Source: Bryobacter sp. CoA8 C33 (GTDB lineage: Bacteria > Acidobacteriota > Terriglobia > Bryobacterales > Bryobacteraceae). Taken from it: DNA of 58,864 nucleotides. The stretch is from contig JAINDK010000011.1 of the NCBI GenBank assembly GCA_019931185.1, positions 1-58,864 of the forward strand, read 5' to 3'. Below are positions 18,386-27,186 of the stretch, piece by piece. Under the pieces are notes generated by a model. That model made no database searches, had not been told where the DNA came from, and saw nothing but the letters and a program-made list of their open reading frames with translations. Positions within the stretch are counted from its first letter, which is position 1. Each line of letters opens with the position of its first letter. The position numbers and the translations under genes are program-made.

Positions 18386-19237
18386 ATGCCGATATCCGCG
18401 GTGATCACCGCCGCCGCACCGAAACAACGTCATCTGTTGCACCAGACACTGGCCAAGGCGGATTCGCAACTGGAGACGCTGGCGCAATTTGCCTTGGACC
18501 TGGTGGCGCCGGCGGGCCAGGAGCCGGTGGTGGAGCGGGTGGGGCTGATTATTCCCGAGGGGGACCGCGACCGCTACCGAGATTTGGAGGAGCGGCACGG
18601 GCGGTATTTGACGCTGATTGAACAGCGGGGGGCGCAGGGGTACGCGCAAGCGGTATATGCGGCGCGGGAGTTTTGCGGAGAGCAGGCGTTTCTGCACATT
18701 GTGGGGGATCATTTTTATCTGGCGAACGAGGGTCATGCTTCGGGGCTGGTGCGGACGCTGGTGGAGACATACCGGGAGCAGAGCGCGACGGTATCGGCGG
18801 TGCAGCCGACGCGCGAGGCGCTGTTGCCTTATTTTGGGGCAGTGGGGGGCACGCCGGAGACGAGCGCATCGGGAAGGACGGTTTACCGGATCGAGACGAT
18901 ACTCGAGAAGCCGACACCGACGGAGGCCGAGCAGCGGTTGTTTGTGCCGGGGCTGCGGGGCGGGCATTATCTTTGCTACTTCGGGATGCATGTTTTCTCG
19001 CCAGCGGTAATGCCGCTGCTCGAGGAAAAACTGAAGGAGGCCAGGGGGCCGGCGCCGTTGTCGGGGATGCTCGAGCAACTGGTGCGGCGGGAGCCTTACT
19101 ATGCGGTGATTCTGCCGGGGACGAGGTTTGATCTGGGGGCGCGCTATGGGATTCTGCAAGCGCAACTGGCGTTGGCGCTGAGGGGGCCGGACCGGGAAGA
19201 AGTGTTGGCGATGCTGGTGGAGTTGCTCGGGCGATGA
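18386..19237 (+). CDS. GalU-like nucleotidyltransferase-fold protein lacking the GxGTR signature
   Basis: From the ATG at 18386 (GGAAGGA about 9 nt upstream) the product is 283 aa. It has GalU-like landmarks: QRGAQGYAQAV (about 80-90, the Q-x-G-x-G-x-A-V block), AFLHIVGDHFYL with the metal-site GDH, an ILEKPTP segment, and GTRFDLGARYG near the C-terminus. The N-terminal loop, which in active enzymes reads AAGxGTR(F)LPxTKxxPK, is here ITAAAPKQRHLLHQTLAKAD. The Gly-rich triphosphate-binding loop and its Lys are therefore gone. It may be a divergent enzyme or a regulatory partner of the next protein, whose ATG overlaps its stop. Confidence 0.7.
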   Translation: MPISAVITAAAPKQRHLLHQTLAKADSQLETLAQFALDLVAPAGQEPVVERVGLIIPEGDRDRYRDLEERHGRYLTLIEQRGAQGYAQAVYAAREFCGEQAFLHIVGDHFYLANEGHASGLVRTLVETYREQSATVSAVQPTREALLPYFGAVGGTPETSASGRTVYRIETILEKPTPTEAEQRLFVPGLRGGHYLCYFGMHVFSPAVMPLLEEKLKEARGPAPLSGMLEQLVRREPYYAVILPGTRFDLGARYGILQAQLALALRGPDREEVLAMLVELLGR

Positions 19238-22200
19238 AACTGACCGATATCTTGCGGAAGCCGGAGTACCGGGATGAGCCCTTCGACAAATGGGTTAGGG
19301 GCAAGGAGATGGGGGAGCTGGAGGCGGAAGCCGATGAGCTCGAGCAGTACCGCAAGGAGGCGGGGAGCTTGTATGACCGGGTGCGGGCGCTGCTGTTTCT
19401 GAGCAATCTGCACCAGTACCATATGGTGGCGCGGAGCCAGGGGAAGGCGCTGCTGCCCTATGCGGCGGTGGAAAGCATTCGCAGCCGTCATTTTGAGCAG
19501 GCGATCGGGGAATTGCTGGAGGCGCGGGCGGGGGTGGGGAGCAGCCCGGCGCTATCGAGCGGGCTGGCTGCAGCCTACCGTGGGTTAGCTTTTGAGACGC
19601 TGGCCAAGCAGGTGCGCCAGAGCGTGAGGAGCTTTGCCGGCAACCAGTGGATGTTCCGGACGGGGCACTGGCTGGACTATCCGCTGCGGCTACGGGGGGA
19701 GTTATTGGGAGAACGGCCCTATCCGGTGCTGCATGAACAGACGCCGGTGCGGATGGATCTGACGCACAGCGCCTGGAGCGACATCTTCTTTCTGGCGATG
19801 GACTATCCGGAGGGGGCGCGGGTAATCAACATCTCGGTGGATTTGGCGAGCCGGGGGGCCGGGTCTGGGCCGCGGCCGCCGGTGGAGGCATTTTTCCGGG
19901 TGATTGACGAACCGGTATTGCGGCTGGTGAGCGTGGATTTGGAGGCGCGGGCGGATATGGGGACGATCGAGGAGTTATTCGATTTTGGGGCGGATTATCT
20001 GGGTTTGTTGAAGGCGGCGGTGATCGCCTCGGGGCTGGTGCCGAGCGGATTTGAGGGCAGCCGGCAAGCACTGGGGGAAATCCTGTACCGGCTGACGGGG
20101 AGCCGGGGCTTGGGCGTGGAACTGGTGAGCCAAGTGAACGAGATTCCGAAGGGGAGCAGGTTGGCGGTATCGACGAATCTGCTGGCATCGTTGATCGCGG
20201 TGGTAATGCGGGCGACGGGGCAAATTCGTAATTTGACGGGCCCGCTCGAGGAGCGGGACCGGCGGCAGGTGGCGGCGCGGGCGATCCTCGGGGAGGGGGT
20301 GGGGGGATCGGGTGGGGGCTGGCAGGACTCGGGGGGCGTGTGGCCGGGCATCAAGCTGATTGAAGGCGTGCCGGCGGCGCCGGGAGCGGGGAGCCGGGGG
20401 GAATTGCTGCCGCGGCACACGGTGCTGAGCGGGGAGATCGAGCCTGGGGCGCAAGAGCGGCTCGAGGCATCGCTCGTGCTGGTACACGGGGGAATGAGCC
20501 AGGATGTGGGGCCGATTCTCGAGATGTGCACGGAGCGCTACCTGCTGCGCAGCGAGAAGGAGTGGGAGGGGAGGCGGGAGGCTGTCGAGTTATTTGACGA
20601 GTTGCTGTCGGCGCTGCGGGCGGGGGAGATCCGGCGACTGGGGGGGCTGACGCAGCGCAACTATGACGGGCCGATCCAGACCATCATTCCGTGGGCGGCG
20701 AATGCGTATACGGAGGCGCTGATCGGCGCCTGCCAGGAACGGTTCGGGGAGGGATTCTGGGGATTTTGGATGCTGGGGGGAATGGCGGGGGGCGGGATGG
20801 GCTTCCTATTCGACCCGGCGATCCGGGACGAAGCGGCCGGGGAGATGGTGGGAATTCTGGGGCGGACGAAGGAGCGATTCGAGGCGGCCGTACCGTTTGC
20901 GATCCATCCGGTGGTTTATGATTTTGCGATCAATCGGGAGGGGACGAAAGCGGAGTTGAAGCGGGGAGGTGAGGCGCTGCTGAGCCGGAAGTATCATCTG
21001 ATGACAACGCCGGGGTTGTTGCGGGTGGAGGCAGCGCGGCTGTCCGAGGAGCGGCGCACGGAGTTGGGCCGCGTGGCGCAGCATTATCCGGATCTGACGG
21101 CGCCGCTGTTTGAGCGGCTGTTTCCGCGGGAGAGCGGCGGGGAGGAGGGCAGCGGGGAGTTGGATGAGTTGTTGCGGGAGTTGGGCTTTGATCCGCAGGC
21201 GCATGAGCGACTGCGGGCGGACTACACGGCGAATCGCATTGGGCTGGCGAAGAACATTCTGCCGGCGAATGTGACGATCGAGGATGTGAGGCCGGGGGAT
21301 TTAGCGCGGCTGCGGCCGGAGGCGGCGGTGGCGGGAGCGCGGGCGCTGGCAGAAGGGCGGGCCGGGGTGATCACGCTGGCGGGAGGAGTGGGCAGCAGGT
21401 GGACGAAGGGGGCGGGCACGGTGAAGGCGCTGATTCCGTTTCATCGGTTTGGGGGCCGGTATTACAACTTTCTCGATGTACACCTGGCGAAGACGCGGGC
21501 GGCCGAGCAGCGGTATGGGGCGCGGATTCCGCATGTGGTAACGACGAGTTATCTGACCGGGGGGCCGATTGAGCGATATCTGGCGGGGAGCGCGGCGCGG
21601 GTGTCGCGGGGGCGCAGCATCGGATTGCGGCTGATCCCGACGGCAGCGGATCTGCGTTATCTGTGGGAGGTGCTGCCGCAGCAGCAACTGGACGAGCAAA
21701 AGCAGAAGGTGCGGGCGAGCGCGCGGCAGGGATTGGTGCGCTGGGTGGAGGCGATGCGCGAGGGCAGCGACTACCGGGCGAATGTACCGCGGCAGTGTAT
21801 TCATCCAGTGGGGCATTGGTATGAATTCCCGAATATGCTGCTGAATGGGGTGTTGGCGGATCTGCTCGAGGAGCAGCCGCAGTTGGAGTATTTGCTGCTG
21901 CATAACGTGGATACGCTGGGGGCGTCGCTCGATGAGGCGCTGCTCGGCAATCACATGGAAAGCGGGGCGACCTTTTCGGTCGAAGTGGTGCTGAAGCAAT
22001 TTGGGGATCATGGCGGGAGTCTGGCGCGGGTCAACGGGCGGCCACGGCTGCTGGAGGGTTTGGCGATGCCGGGCGAGGAGGTGGAGTTCGGGTTGCGCCA
22101 TTACAACTCGAGCACTTACTGGATTACGATCGACCCTTTGTTGGGGGTGTTCGGACTGAGGCGGCAGGACTTGCGCGACGGGGTGGCGGTGGAGGAGGCA

Positions 22201-22458
22201 GTGCGGCGCACGGCGCAACGGGTACCGTCCTACATCACGATCAAGGAAGTGAAGAAGCGATGGGGACGGGGCCAGGAGGACATCTACCCGGTGGCGCAAT
22301 TTGAGCGCTTGTGGGGGGATATGACGGCGCTCGAGGAAGTGAGTTCAGCGTGGTTTGAGGTGCCACGGCAGAGAGGGCAGCAACTGAAGGAAGTGGGGCA
22401 GTTGGACGCGTGGCTGCGGGACGGCTCGGCGGCGGCGATCGAAAAGATGCTCGGCTAG
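19234..22458 (+). CDS. Fusion of an L-fucokinase-like GHMP kinase and a UDPGP-type nucleotidyltransferase
   Basis: The protein is 1074 aa. Residues 1-150 form a helical leader. Residues about 168-600 match the fucokinase branch of GHMP kinases: TPVRMDLTHSAWSD (170-183, where fucokinases have VRxDxAGGWSD), PKGSRLAVSTNLLAS (305-319), GSGGGWQD (358-365), and the Gly-rich GGMAGGGMGF (515-524). Residues about 660-1060 match the UDPGP superfamily, with LAGGVGSRWTKGAGTVKAL (715-733) as the nucleotide loop and LLHNVDTLG (887-895) in the metal region. The architecture suggests sequential sugar phosphorylation and nucleotide-sugar synthesis in one chain. The plant FKGP enzyme has the reverse order. The sugar and the nucleotide are unknown. 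Confidence 0.7.
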   Translation: MKLTDILRKPEYRDEPFDKWVRGKEMGELEAEADELEQYRKEAGSLYDRVRALLFLSNLHQYHMVARSQGKALLPYAAVESIRSRHFEQAIGELLEARAGVGSSPALSSGLAAAYRGLAFETLAKQVRQSVRSFAGNQWMFRTGHWLDYPLRLRGELLGERPYPVLHEQTPVRMDLTHSAWSDIFFLAMDYPEGARVINISVDLASRGAGSGPRPPVEAFFRVIDEPVLRLVSVDLEARADMGTIEELFDFGADYLGLLKAAVIASGLVPSGFEGSRQALGEILYRLTGSRGLGVELVSQVNEIPKGSRLAVSTNLLASLIAVVMRATGQIRNLTGPLEERDRRQVAARAILGEGVGGSGGGWQDSGGVWPGIKLIEGVPAAPGAGSRGELLPRHTVLSGEIEPGAQERLEASLVLVHGGMSQDVGPILEMCTERYLLRSEKEWEGRREAVELFDELLSALRAGEIRRLGGLTQRNYDGPIQTIIPWAANAYTEALIGACQERFGEGFWGFWMLGGMAGGGMGFLFDPAIRDEAAGEMVGILGRTKERFEAAVPFAIHPVVYDFAINREGTKAELKRGGEALLSRKYHLMTTPGLLRVEAARLSEERRTELGRVAQHYPDLTAPLFERLFPRESGGEEGSGELDELLRELGFDPQAHERLRADYTANRIGLAKNILPANVTIEDVRPGDLARLRPEAAVAGARALAEGRAGVITLAGGVGSRWTKGAGTVKALIPFHRFGGRYYNFLDVHLAKTRAAEQRYGARIPHVVTTSYLTGGPIERYLAGSAARVSRGRSIGLRLIPTAADLRYLWEVLPQQQLDEQKQKVRASARQGLVRWVEAMREGSDYRANVPRQCIHPVGHWYEFPNMLLNGVLADLLEEQPQLEYLLLHNVDTLGASLDEALLGNHMESGATFSVEVVLKQFGDHGGSLARVNGRPRLLEGLAMPGEEVEFGLRHYNSSTYWITIDPLLGVFGLRRQDLRDGVAVEEAVRRTAQRVPSYITIKEVKKRWGRGQEDIYPVAQFERLWGDMTALEEVSSAWFEVPRQRGQQLKEVGQLDAWLRDGSAAAIEKMLG

Positions 22459-22480
22459 CGATAGACTAGCGTGCATTGCC

Positions 22481-24205
22481 ATGAAGAGACTGCTGTCAGT
22501 AGTATTGCTCGTTGCTTATGCGTGGGGACAAGAAGAGAGTGCGCCAGGGGTGAGACCGGCGGGGCCACCGACGGCGCCGGCCCTCGGGCGGGAGCAGCAC
22601 CGGTCGATGATTGTGTCGAAGTATGGCATCGTGGCGGCGCCGCAGTTTTTGGCGAGCCAGGCCGGGGCGCGGATCCTCGAGCAGGGCGGCAACGCGATTG
22701 ACGCCGCGATTGCGGCCAATGCGGTGGTGGGCTTAACGCAACCGTATGTAAATGGCATTGGCGGGGATTTGTTTGCGATTTACCACGAGGCAAAGACCGG
22801 GAAGGTTTACGGGCTCAATGCATCGGGGTGGACGCCGAAGGGGTTGACGGCGGAGGCACTGAAAGCCAAGGGGATCGAGAAGATCGGGGCGACGAGCGTG
22901 CATACGGTGACGGTGCCGGGAGCGGTGGCGGGATGGGATGCGCTGCGGAGGCGTTTCGGCTCGATGCCGTTCGCCAAGCTGCTGGCGCCGGCGATTTTCT
23001 ATGCCGAGAACGGGTTTCCGCTAGCGGAGTGGGGGGCGCGGTTTTGGATCAACAATGCGCTGATGAAGCAGCCCGGCTATGCGGAGACCTACATGCCGGG
23101 GGGCGTGAAACCGGGCTTGGGAGACACGTTCCAGAACCCGGCGCTGGGGGAGAGCCTGCGGCAGATCGCGGCGGGGGGCAAGGAGGTTTATTACAAGGGA
23201 AATCTGGGGCGGAGGCTGGTGGAGTTTCTGCGGAAGCAGGGCGGGTTTCATACGCTCGAAGACTTTGCCGAGTATGAGCCGGAGTGGGTGGAGCCGGTAT
23301 CGACGACCTACCGGGGGTGGACGGTGTACGAGTTGCCGCCGAACGGACAGGGCATCGCGGCGCTGGCGATGTTGAACATCATGGAGTTGTTTCCGCTGGC
23401 GGAGTATGGGCACAACTCGGCGGCGGCCCTGCATGTGATGATCGAGGCGAAGAAGCTGGCCTATGCGGATATGGCGCGTTATGTGGGGGATCCGCGGTTC
23501 ACGGCGGTGCCGGTGGCGCAGATGGTGTCCAAGGAACTGGCGGCGCAGCGGGCGCGGCAGATCGATATGAAGAAGGCGGCCTGCAAGGTGTTGCCGTCGG
23601 AGATCAGCGAGGCGTTGAACGGGCGGGGGAGGGAGACGATCTACCTTTCGACGGTGGACCAGGAGGGCAACATCGTGTCGCTGATACAGAGCAACTATGC
23701 GGGCTATGGAACGGGGATGGTGGCGCCGGGGACGGGCTTCTCCCTGCACAACCGCGGGGCGGGATTTGAACTGAAGCCGAATCTGCCGAATACGCTGGCC
23801 GGGCGCAAGAGACCGCTGCACACGATTATCCCGGCGTTGATGCGCAAGGATGAGATGACGATCGGATTTGGGATTATGGGGGGCTGGAACCAGTCGCAGG
23901 CGCATGCGCAGTTTGTGTCCAACATTGCCGATCACGGAATGAACATACAGCGGGCGATCGAGACGCCGCGATTCACGAAGGGGACGTTTGAAGGCTGTGA
24001 TGTGTCCGTGGAGATGGGGGTGGCGGAGGCGGTGCGGCTGGAGTTGCAGCGGCGGGGGCACATTGTCACGCCGTTGCACGGCTATTCGAGCTCGATGGGC
24101 AATGGCGAGGCGGTGCAGCATGATGCAAAGAGGCGGGTAAATTACGCGGGAGCGGACCCGCGGACCGACTCGGCGGCGATGCCGCAGAATCCGCCGATTC
24201 CCTAG
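22481..24205 (+). CDS. ggt: Gamma-glutamyltransferase (secreted)
   Basis: A 574 aa GGT precursor with a signal peptide (MKRLLSVVLLVAYAWGQ). These enzymes self-cleave before a Thr and then transfer or hydrolyse gamma-glutamyl groups of glutathione. The probable cleavage and catalytic Thr is Thr386 in RETIYLSTVD, aligned with the family TTH(Y/F)SVVD. The large subunit has QGGNAIDAAIAAN (68-80) and NGIGGDLF (91-98). The small subunit has GYGTGMVAPGTG. The second position after Thr is Ile-Tyr rather than Thr-His, so activity could differ. The gene starts 22 nt after the fusion protein. Its stop overlaps the convergent gene's stop in CTAG. Confidence 0.9.
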   Translation: MKRLLSVVLLVAYAWGQEESAPGVRPAGPPTAPALGREQHRSMIVSKYGIVAAPQFLASQAGARILEQGGNAIDAAIAANAVVGLTQPYVNGIGGDLFAIYHEAKTGKVYGLNASGWTPKGLTAEALKAKGIEKIGATSVHTVTVPGAVAGWDALRRRFGSMPFAKLLAPAIFYAENGFPLAEWGARFWINNALMKQPGYAETYMPGGVKPGLGDTFQNPALGESLRQIAAGGKEVYYKGNLGRRLVEFLRKQGGFHTLEDFAEYEPEWVEPVSTTYRGWTVYELPPNGQGIAALAMLNIMELFPLAEYGHNSAAALHVMIEAKKLAYADMARYVGDPRFTAVPVAQMVSKELAAQRARQIDMKKAACKVLPSEISEALNGRGRETIYLSTVDQEGNIVSLIQSNYAGYGTGMVAPGTGFSLHNRGAGFELKPNLPNTLAGRKRPLHTIIPALMRKDEMTIGFGIMGGWNQSQAHAQFVSNIADHGMNIQRAIETPRFTKGTFEGCDVSVEMGVAEAVRLELQRRGHIVTPLHGYSSSMGNGEAVQHDAKRRVNYAGADPRTDSAAMPQNPPIP

Positions 24206-25386
24206 GGGAGGCGGGGCTGGAGGCGGCGCTGGGAGAGTTTACGCTCGAGGCGGGCGAGGCGGTGGGTAATATCGGCCGAGGGATCCAGGCGGGCGGCTTC
24301 GCTGGCGCACTCCAGGGCCATGAAGAGGTTTTTCTCGTTGTGCTCGTAGTGCTTGGCGAGTTCGACGAGGGCGGCAGAGCGATAGGGATTGGCCGCGGCG
24401 GCGAGGTCGGTCCAGATGGTGAGAGCCTCGGTGTGGCGGTCGAGTTTTTTCTCGACGAGGCCGCGTTCCCAGAGGGTATGGAACATGAGGGTGTCGCCGG
24501 TGGAGGCCGTGACGGCACGGCGGTAGAGTTCACTGGCTTCTTCGAGCCGGCCCTGGGAGGTGAGCCAGCGGGCGAGGCCGCGGAGTTCAGCGCCGTGGGT
24601 GAGGTGGCAGGCGAGGGGGTCTTCAAAAACGGTGGGGATGATCGCGGCGAGGAAGGCGAGCGAGAGGATGTCGAGGGCGTTGTGCTCGAGAACGGGTTTG
24701 AGTTTGGCGGCGCGGCGGGTGCGGAGGAATTCGAAATAGAGTTGAGGGATGAGCTCGCCGGGGACATCACCGGTGCGTTCATGGCCGAGGATGTGGCGTT
24801 CGAGCTCGACGAGGCGGCAGCTCTCGAAGCGAAGCTTCCAGAGGCGGCGGGCGCCATAGAGAAGATCGAGGTGCTCGAGATGGGAAAAGGGAGTGCGCTG
24901 GCGGGCGAGGGTGTAGCGGGTTTCAAGCAAGGGCTGGTCGTAGGTGCGGCCGTTGAAGGTGACGAGGGTATCGAATTCGGACAGAAAGCTGGCGAGGCTG
25001 CTGAGGGCGCTTGGTTCTTCACCGTGTTCGCGGATGAACCACTGGCGGAGTGAGACGCCTTCGGGGGTAACGCGGGCGGCGCCGATGAGAAAGGCGAGGG
25101 TGCCGGCGCCGCCGGCAAGACCGGTGGTTTCCGTATCGAGATAGACCCAGCGGCGGCCGGCCAGAGGGGAGAGGCGATCGACGGCGAGGGAGCCATGGCG
25201 GTGCGAGGCGGGCCAGAAGCGTTCTACTTCCCAATGGACGCCGATGCTTGAGGAGACTTCCCTGCCCCCGAGGCAGGAGAGGTCCTCGGCGAGCGGCAGC
25301 GGGGGCCGGGCCGCGGCGTAGCGGGCGTCAATGTTCTCGATGCGCTTGCGCAAGAGGGCAAGCTGCGCCTGCAGGGAGGAATCCAA
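24202..25386 (-). CDS. YprB-type RNase H-like exonuclease domain protein with TPR tail
   Basis: The 394 aa protein appears to start at a TTG (25386-25384). The RNase H-like domain (about 78-245) has the DEDD-type acidic motifs YLDTETTG (Asp84, Glu86), TFNGRTYDQPLL (Asp150), and HNALDILSLA with a late Asp. The C-terminal third (about 255-390) is helical with TPR-like repeats such as GRLEEASELYRRAV and DRHTEALTIWTDL. This domain pairing is known in YprB-like proteins of unclear nucleic-acid role. It lies 19 nt downstream of lipA on the same strand. Confidence 0.75.
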   Translation of the reverse strand: MDSSLQAQLALLRKRIENIDARYAAARPPLPLAEDLSCLGGREVSSSIGVHWEVERFWPASHRHGSLAVDRLSPLAGRRWVYLDTETTGLAGGAGTLAFLIGAARVTPEGVSLRQWFIREHGEEPSALSSLASFLSEFDTLVTFNGRTYDQPLLETRYTLARQRTPFSHLEHLDLLYGARRLWKLRFESCRLVELERHILGHERTGDVPGELIPQLYFEFLRTRRAAKLKPVLEHNALDILSLAFLAAIIPTVFEDPLACHLTHGAELRGLARWLTSQGRLEEASELYRRAVTASTGDTLMFHTLWERGLVEKKLDRHTEALTIWTDLAAAANPYRSAALVELAKHYEHNEKNLFMALECASEAARLDPSADITHRLARLERKLSQRRLQPRLP

Positions 25387-25405
25387 ATTTCGCGATCTCT
25401 TCGCC

Positions 25406-26275
25406 CTATTTTACGGCGTCGTCGGCGTGATAGCTACTGCGGACGAGAGGGCCGGATTCGACGTGGCGGAAGCCGAGATGTTCGCCGTGGCGCTTGAGTT
25501 CGGCGAATTCCTCGAGGGGAACATAGCGAACGATGGGAAGGTGCTTGAGGCTGGGGCGGAGGTATTGGCCGAGGGTGAGGATGTCGACGAGGTTTTCTCG
25601 CAGCAGGGCCATGGTATGGCGCACTTCCTCGAGGCTTTCGCCGAGGCCGAGCATGAGGCCGCTCTTGGTGGGGATTTCCGGGTTACGGAGCTTGGCATGG
25701 CGGAGCATATCGAGGCTGCGCTCAAAGCGGGCGCCGAGGCGGACCTGTTTGTAGAGGCGGGGCACGGTTTCGGTGTTGTGATTGAGGACGTCGGGGCGGG
25801 CATCGAGGACGATGTCCATCGCCGCATGGGAGCCCTGAAAATCGGGAACGAGGACCTCGACGCCGCAGCCGGGAACGCGGTGGCGGATGGCGTGGATGGT
25901 GGCGGCAAACAGGGAGGCCCCGCCGTCGGGCTGGTCATCGCGATTGACGCTGGTGATGACGGCGAAGCGGAGGCCCATGCGGGCGACGGCTTCGGCGACG
26001 CGGTTGGGTTCGTCGTGATCGACGGGGAGCGGGGCGCCCTTCTGGACGGCGCAGAAGCCGCAGCGGCGGGTGCAGAGGTTGCCGAGGATCATGAAGGTGG
26101 CGGTGCGGCGGTTCCAGCAGTCGCCGATGTTGGGACAGGCGGCGCTTTCGCAGACGGTGTGCAGTTTGAGGTCGGTGACGAGTTGTTTGAGGTCACGGTA
26201 GTTTTCGCCGACGGGGGCGGGGGCTTTGAGCCAATCGGGGCGTTTGGCCTTGGCCGGTTCAATACTGACTAGCAC
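25406..26275 (-). CDS. lipA: Lipoyl synthase
   Basis: A 289 aa radical-SAM enzyme that inserts two sulfurs into octanoyl groups on lipoyl domains. The auxiliary cluster ligands are Cys42, Cys47 and Cys53 in VCESAACPNIGDC. The SAM cluster CxxxCxxC is Cys68, Cys72 and Cys75 in CTRRCGFC. The C-terminal RSSYHA motif supplies the conserved Ser ligand. The start appears to be GTG (26275-26273), inside the end of the upstream ftcD gene (7 nt overlap). No lipB is present nearby. Confidence 0.96.
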   Translation of the reverse strand: MLVSIEPAKAKRPDWLKAPAPVGENYRDLKQLVTDLKLHTVCESAACPNIGDCWNRRTATFMILGNLCTRRCGFCAVQKGAPLPVDHDEPNRVAEAVARMGLRFAVITSVNRDDQPDGGASLFAATIHAIRHRVPGCGVEVLVPDFQGSHAAMDIVLDARPDVLNHNTETVPRLYKQVRLGARFERSLDMLRHAKLRNPEIPTKSGLMLGLGESLEEVRHTMALLRENLVDILTLGQYLRPSLKHLPIVRYVPLEEFAELKRHGEHLGFRHVESGPLVRSSYHADDAVK

Positions 26276-27186
26276 GATGATTCCAGTCTAGCTTCGAGGG
26301 CGTTTTCGAGGACAGCCTGCGAGCGGAAACGATCGAAGCGCAGCAGGGAGGCGAAGGCGAGCTCGAGAGCGCGGCGGGGAATAAAGCCGATGAGTTCGCT
26401 GCCGGCGATTTCGACGCCGAGGGCGGCGGCTTCGGCCTGCACGGCGGCGAAGACGGTATGGATGGGGGTGGCCTCGTAGTCGGTGAGATTCATGGAAACC
26501 TGGGCGAGGCCGCGGGAGTGGAGCATGACGCCCATGGCCTTAAGGTGGGGGAGGCCGCCGGAGCTGGCGCGGATCTTGCGGGCGATGGCCTGGGCGATTT
26601 CGAGGTTGGGAGTTTTGAGGTTGATGTTGTAGGCGATGAGGAATTTACGGGCGCCGACGGCGGTGGCGCCGGCGGTGGGGTGGAGTTGGCCGGCGCCGAG
26701 GTCGGGAGCGCGCAGGGGTGAGGCGGCGAGTTCGTGGCGGAGTCCTTCGAACTGGCCGCGGCGGATGTTTTCGAGGCGAACGCGTTCGGGAAGACGGGCC
26801 GCTTGTTCGTAGAAGTAGACGGGGATGGAGTAGCGGCGCCAGATTTCTTCGCCGGTACGCCAGGCGAGATGGACGCAATCTTGCATGGTGAGGCCGCGCA
26901 CGGGGACGAAGGGGATGACGTCGGCGGCGCCGATGCGGGGGTGTTCACCGCGATGGGAGCGGAGATCGATGAGCTCGAGGGCGACGCCGACGGCAGCGAC
27001 GACGGCGGCGGACACGGCATGGGGGGGGCCGGCGAGGGTGAATACGCTGCGATTGTGGTCGGCATCGGCCTCGCGGCCGAGCAGAGTGACGCCGGGTTGG
27101 CGCAGGGCCTGTTCGAGGGCGGCGAGGGTGGCCTCCTCGCGGCCTTCGCTGAAGTTAGGGACGGACTCAACGAGGGGGAGGGTCAT
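26269..27186 (-). CDS. ftcD: Glutamate formimidoyltransferase
   Basis: A 305 aa protein from the ATG at 27186, whose ATGA overlaps the stop of the ABC permease. The frame is open further upstream, but that part is Arg/Pro-rich shadow sequence. It matches the formiminotransferase N and C subdomains: ESVPNFSEGR (residues 6-15), the DHNRSVFTL segment, RSHRGEHPRIGAADVIPF and YNINLKTPN. The enzyme transfers the formimino group of formiminoglutamate to tetrahydrofolate in histidine degradation. The cyclodeaminase domain found in the mammalian protein is absent, and no hut genes are adjacent. Confidence 0.92.
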   Translation of the reverse strand: MTLPLVESVPNFSEGREEATLAALEQALRQPGVTLLGREADADHNRSVFTLAGPPHAVSAAVVAAVGVALELIDLRSHRGEHPRIGAADVIPFVPVRGLTMQDCVHLAWRTGEEIWRRYSIPVYFYEQAARLPERVRLENIRRGQFEGLRHELAASPLRAPDLGAGQLHPTAGATAVGARKFLIAYNINLKTPNLEIAQAIARKIRASSGGLPHLKAMGVMLHSRGLAQVSMNLTDYEATPIHTVFAAVQAEAAALGVEIAGSELIGFIPRRALELAFASLLRFDRFRSQAVLENALEARLESSC

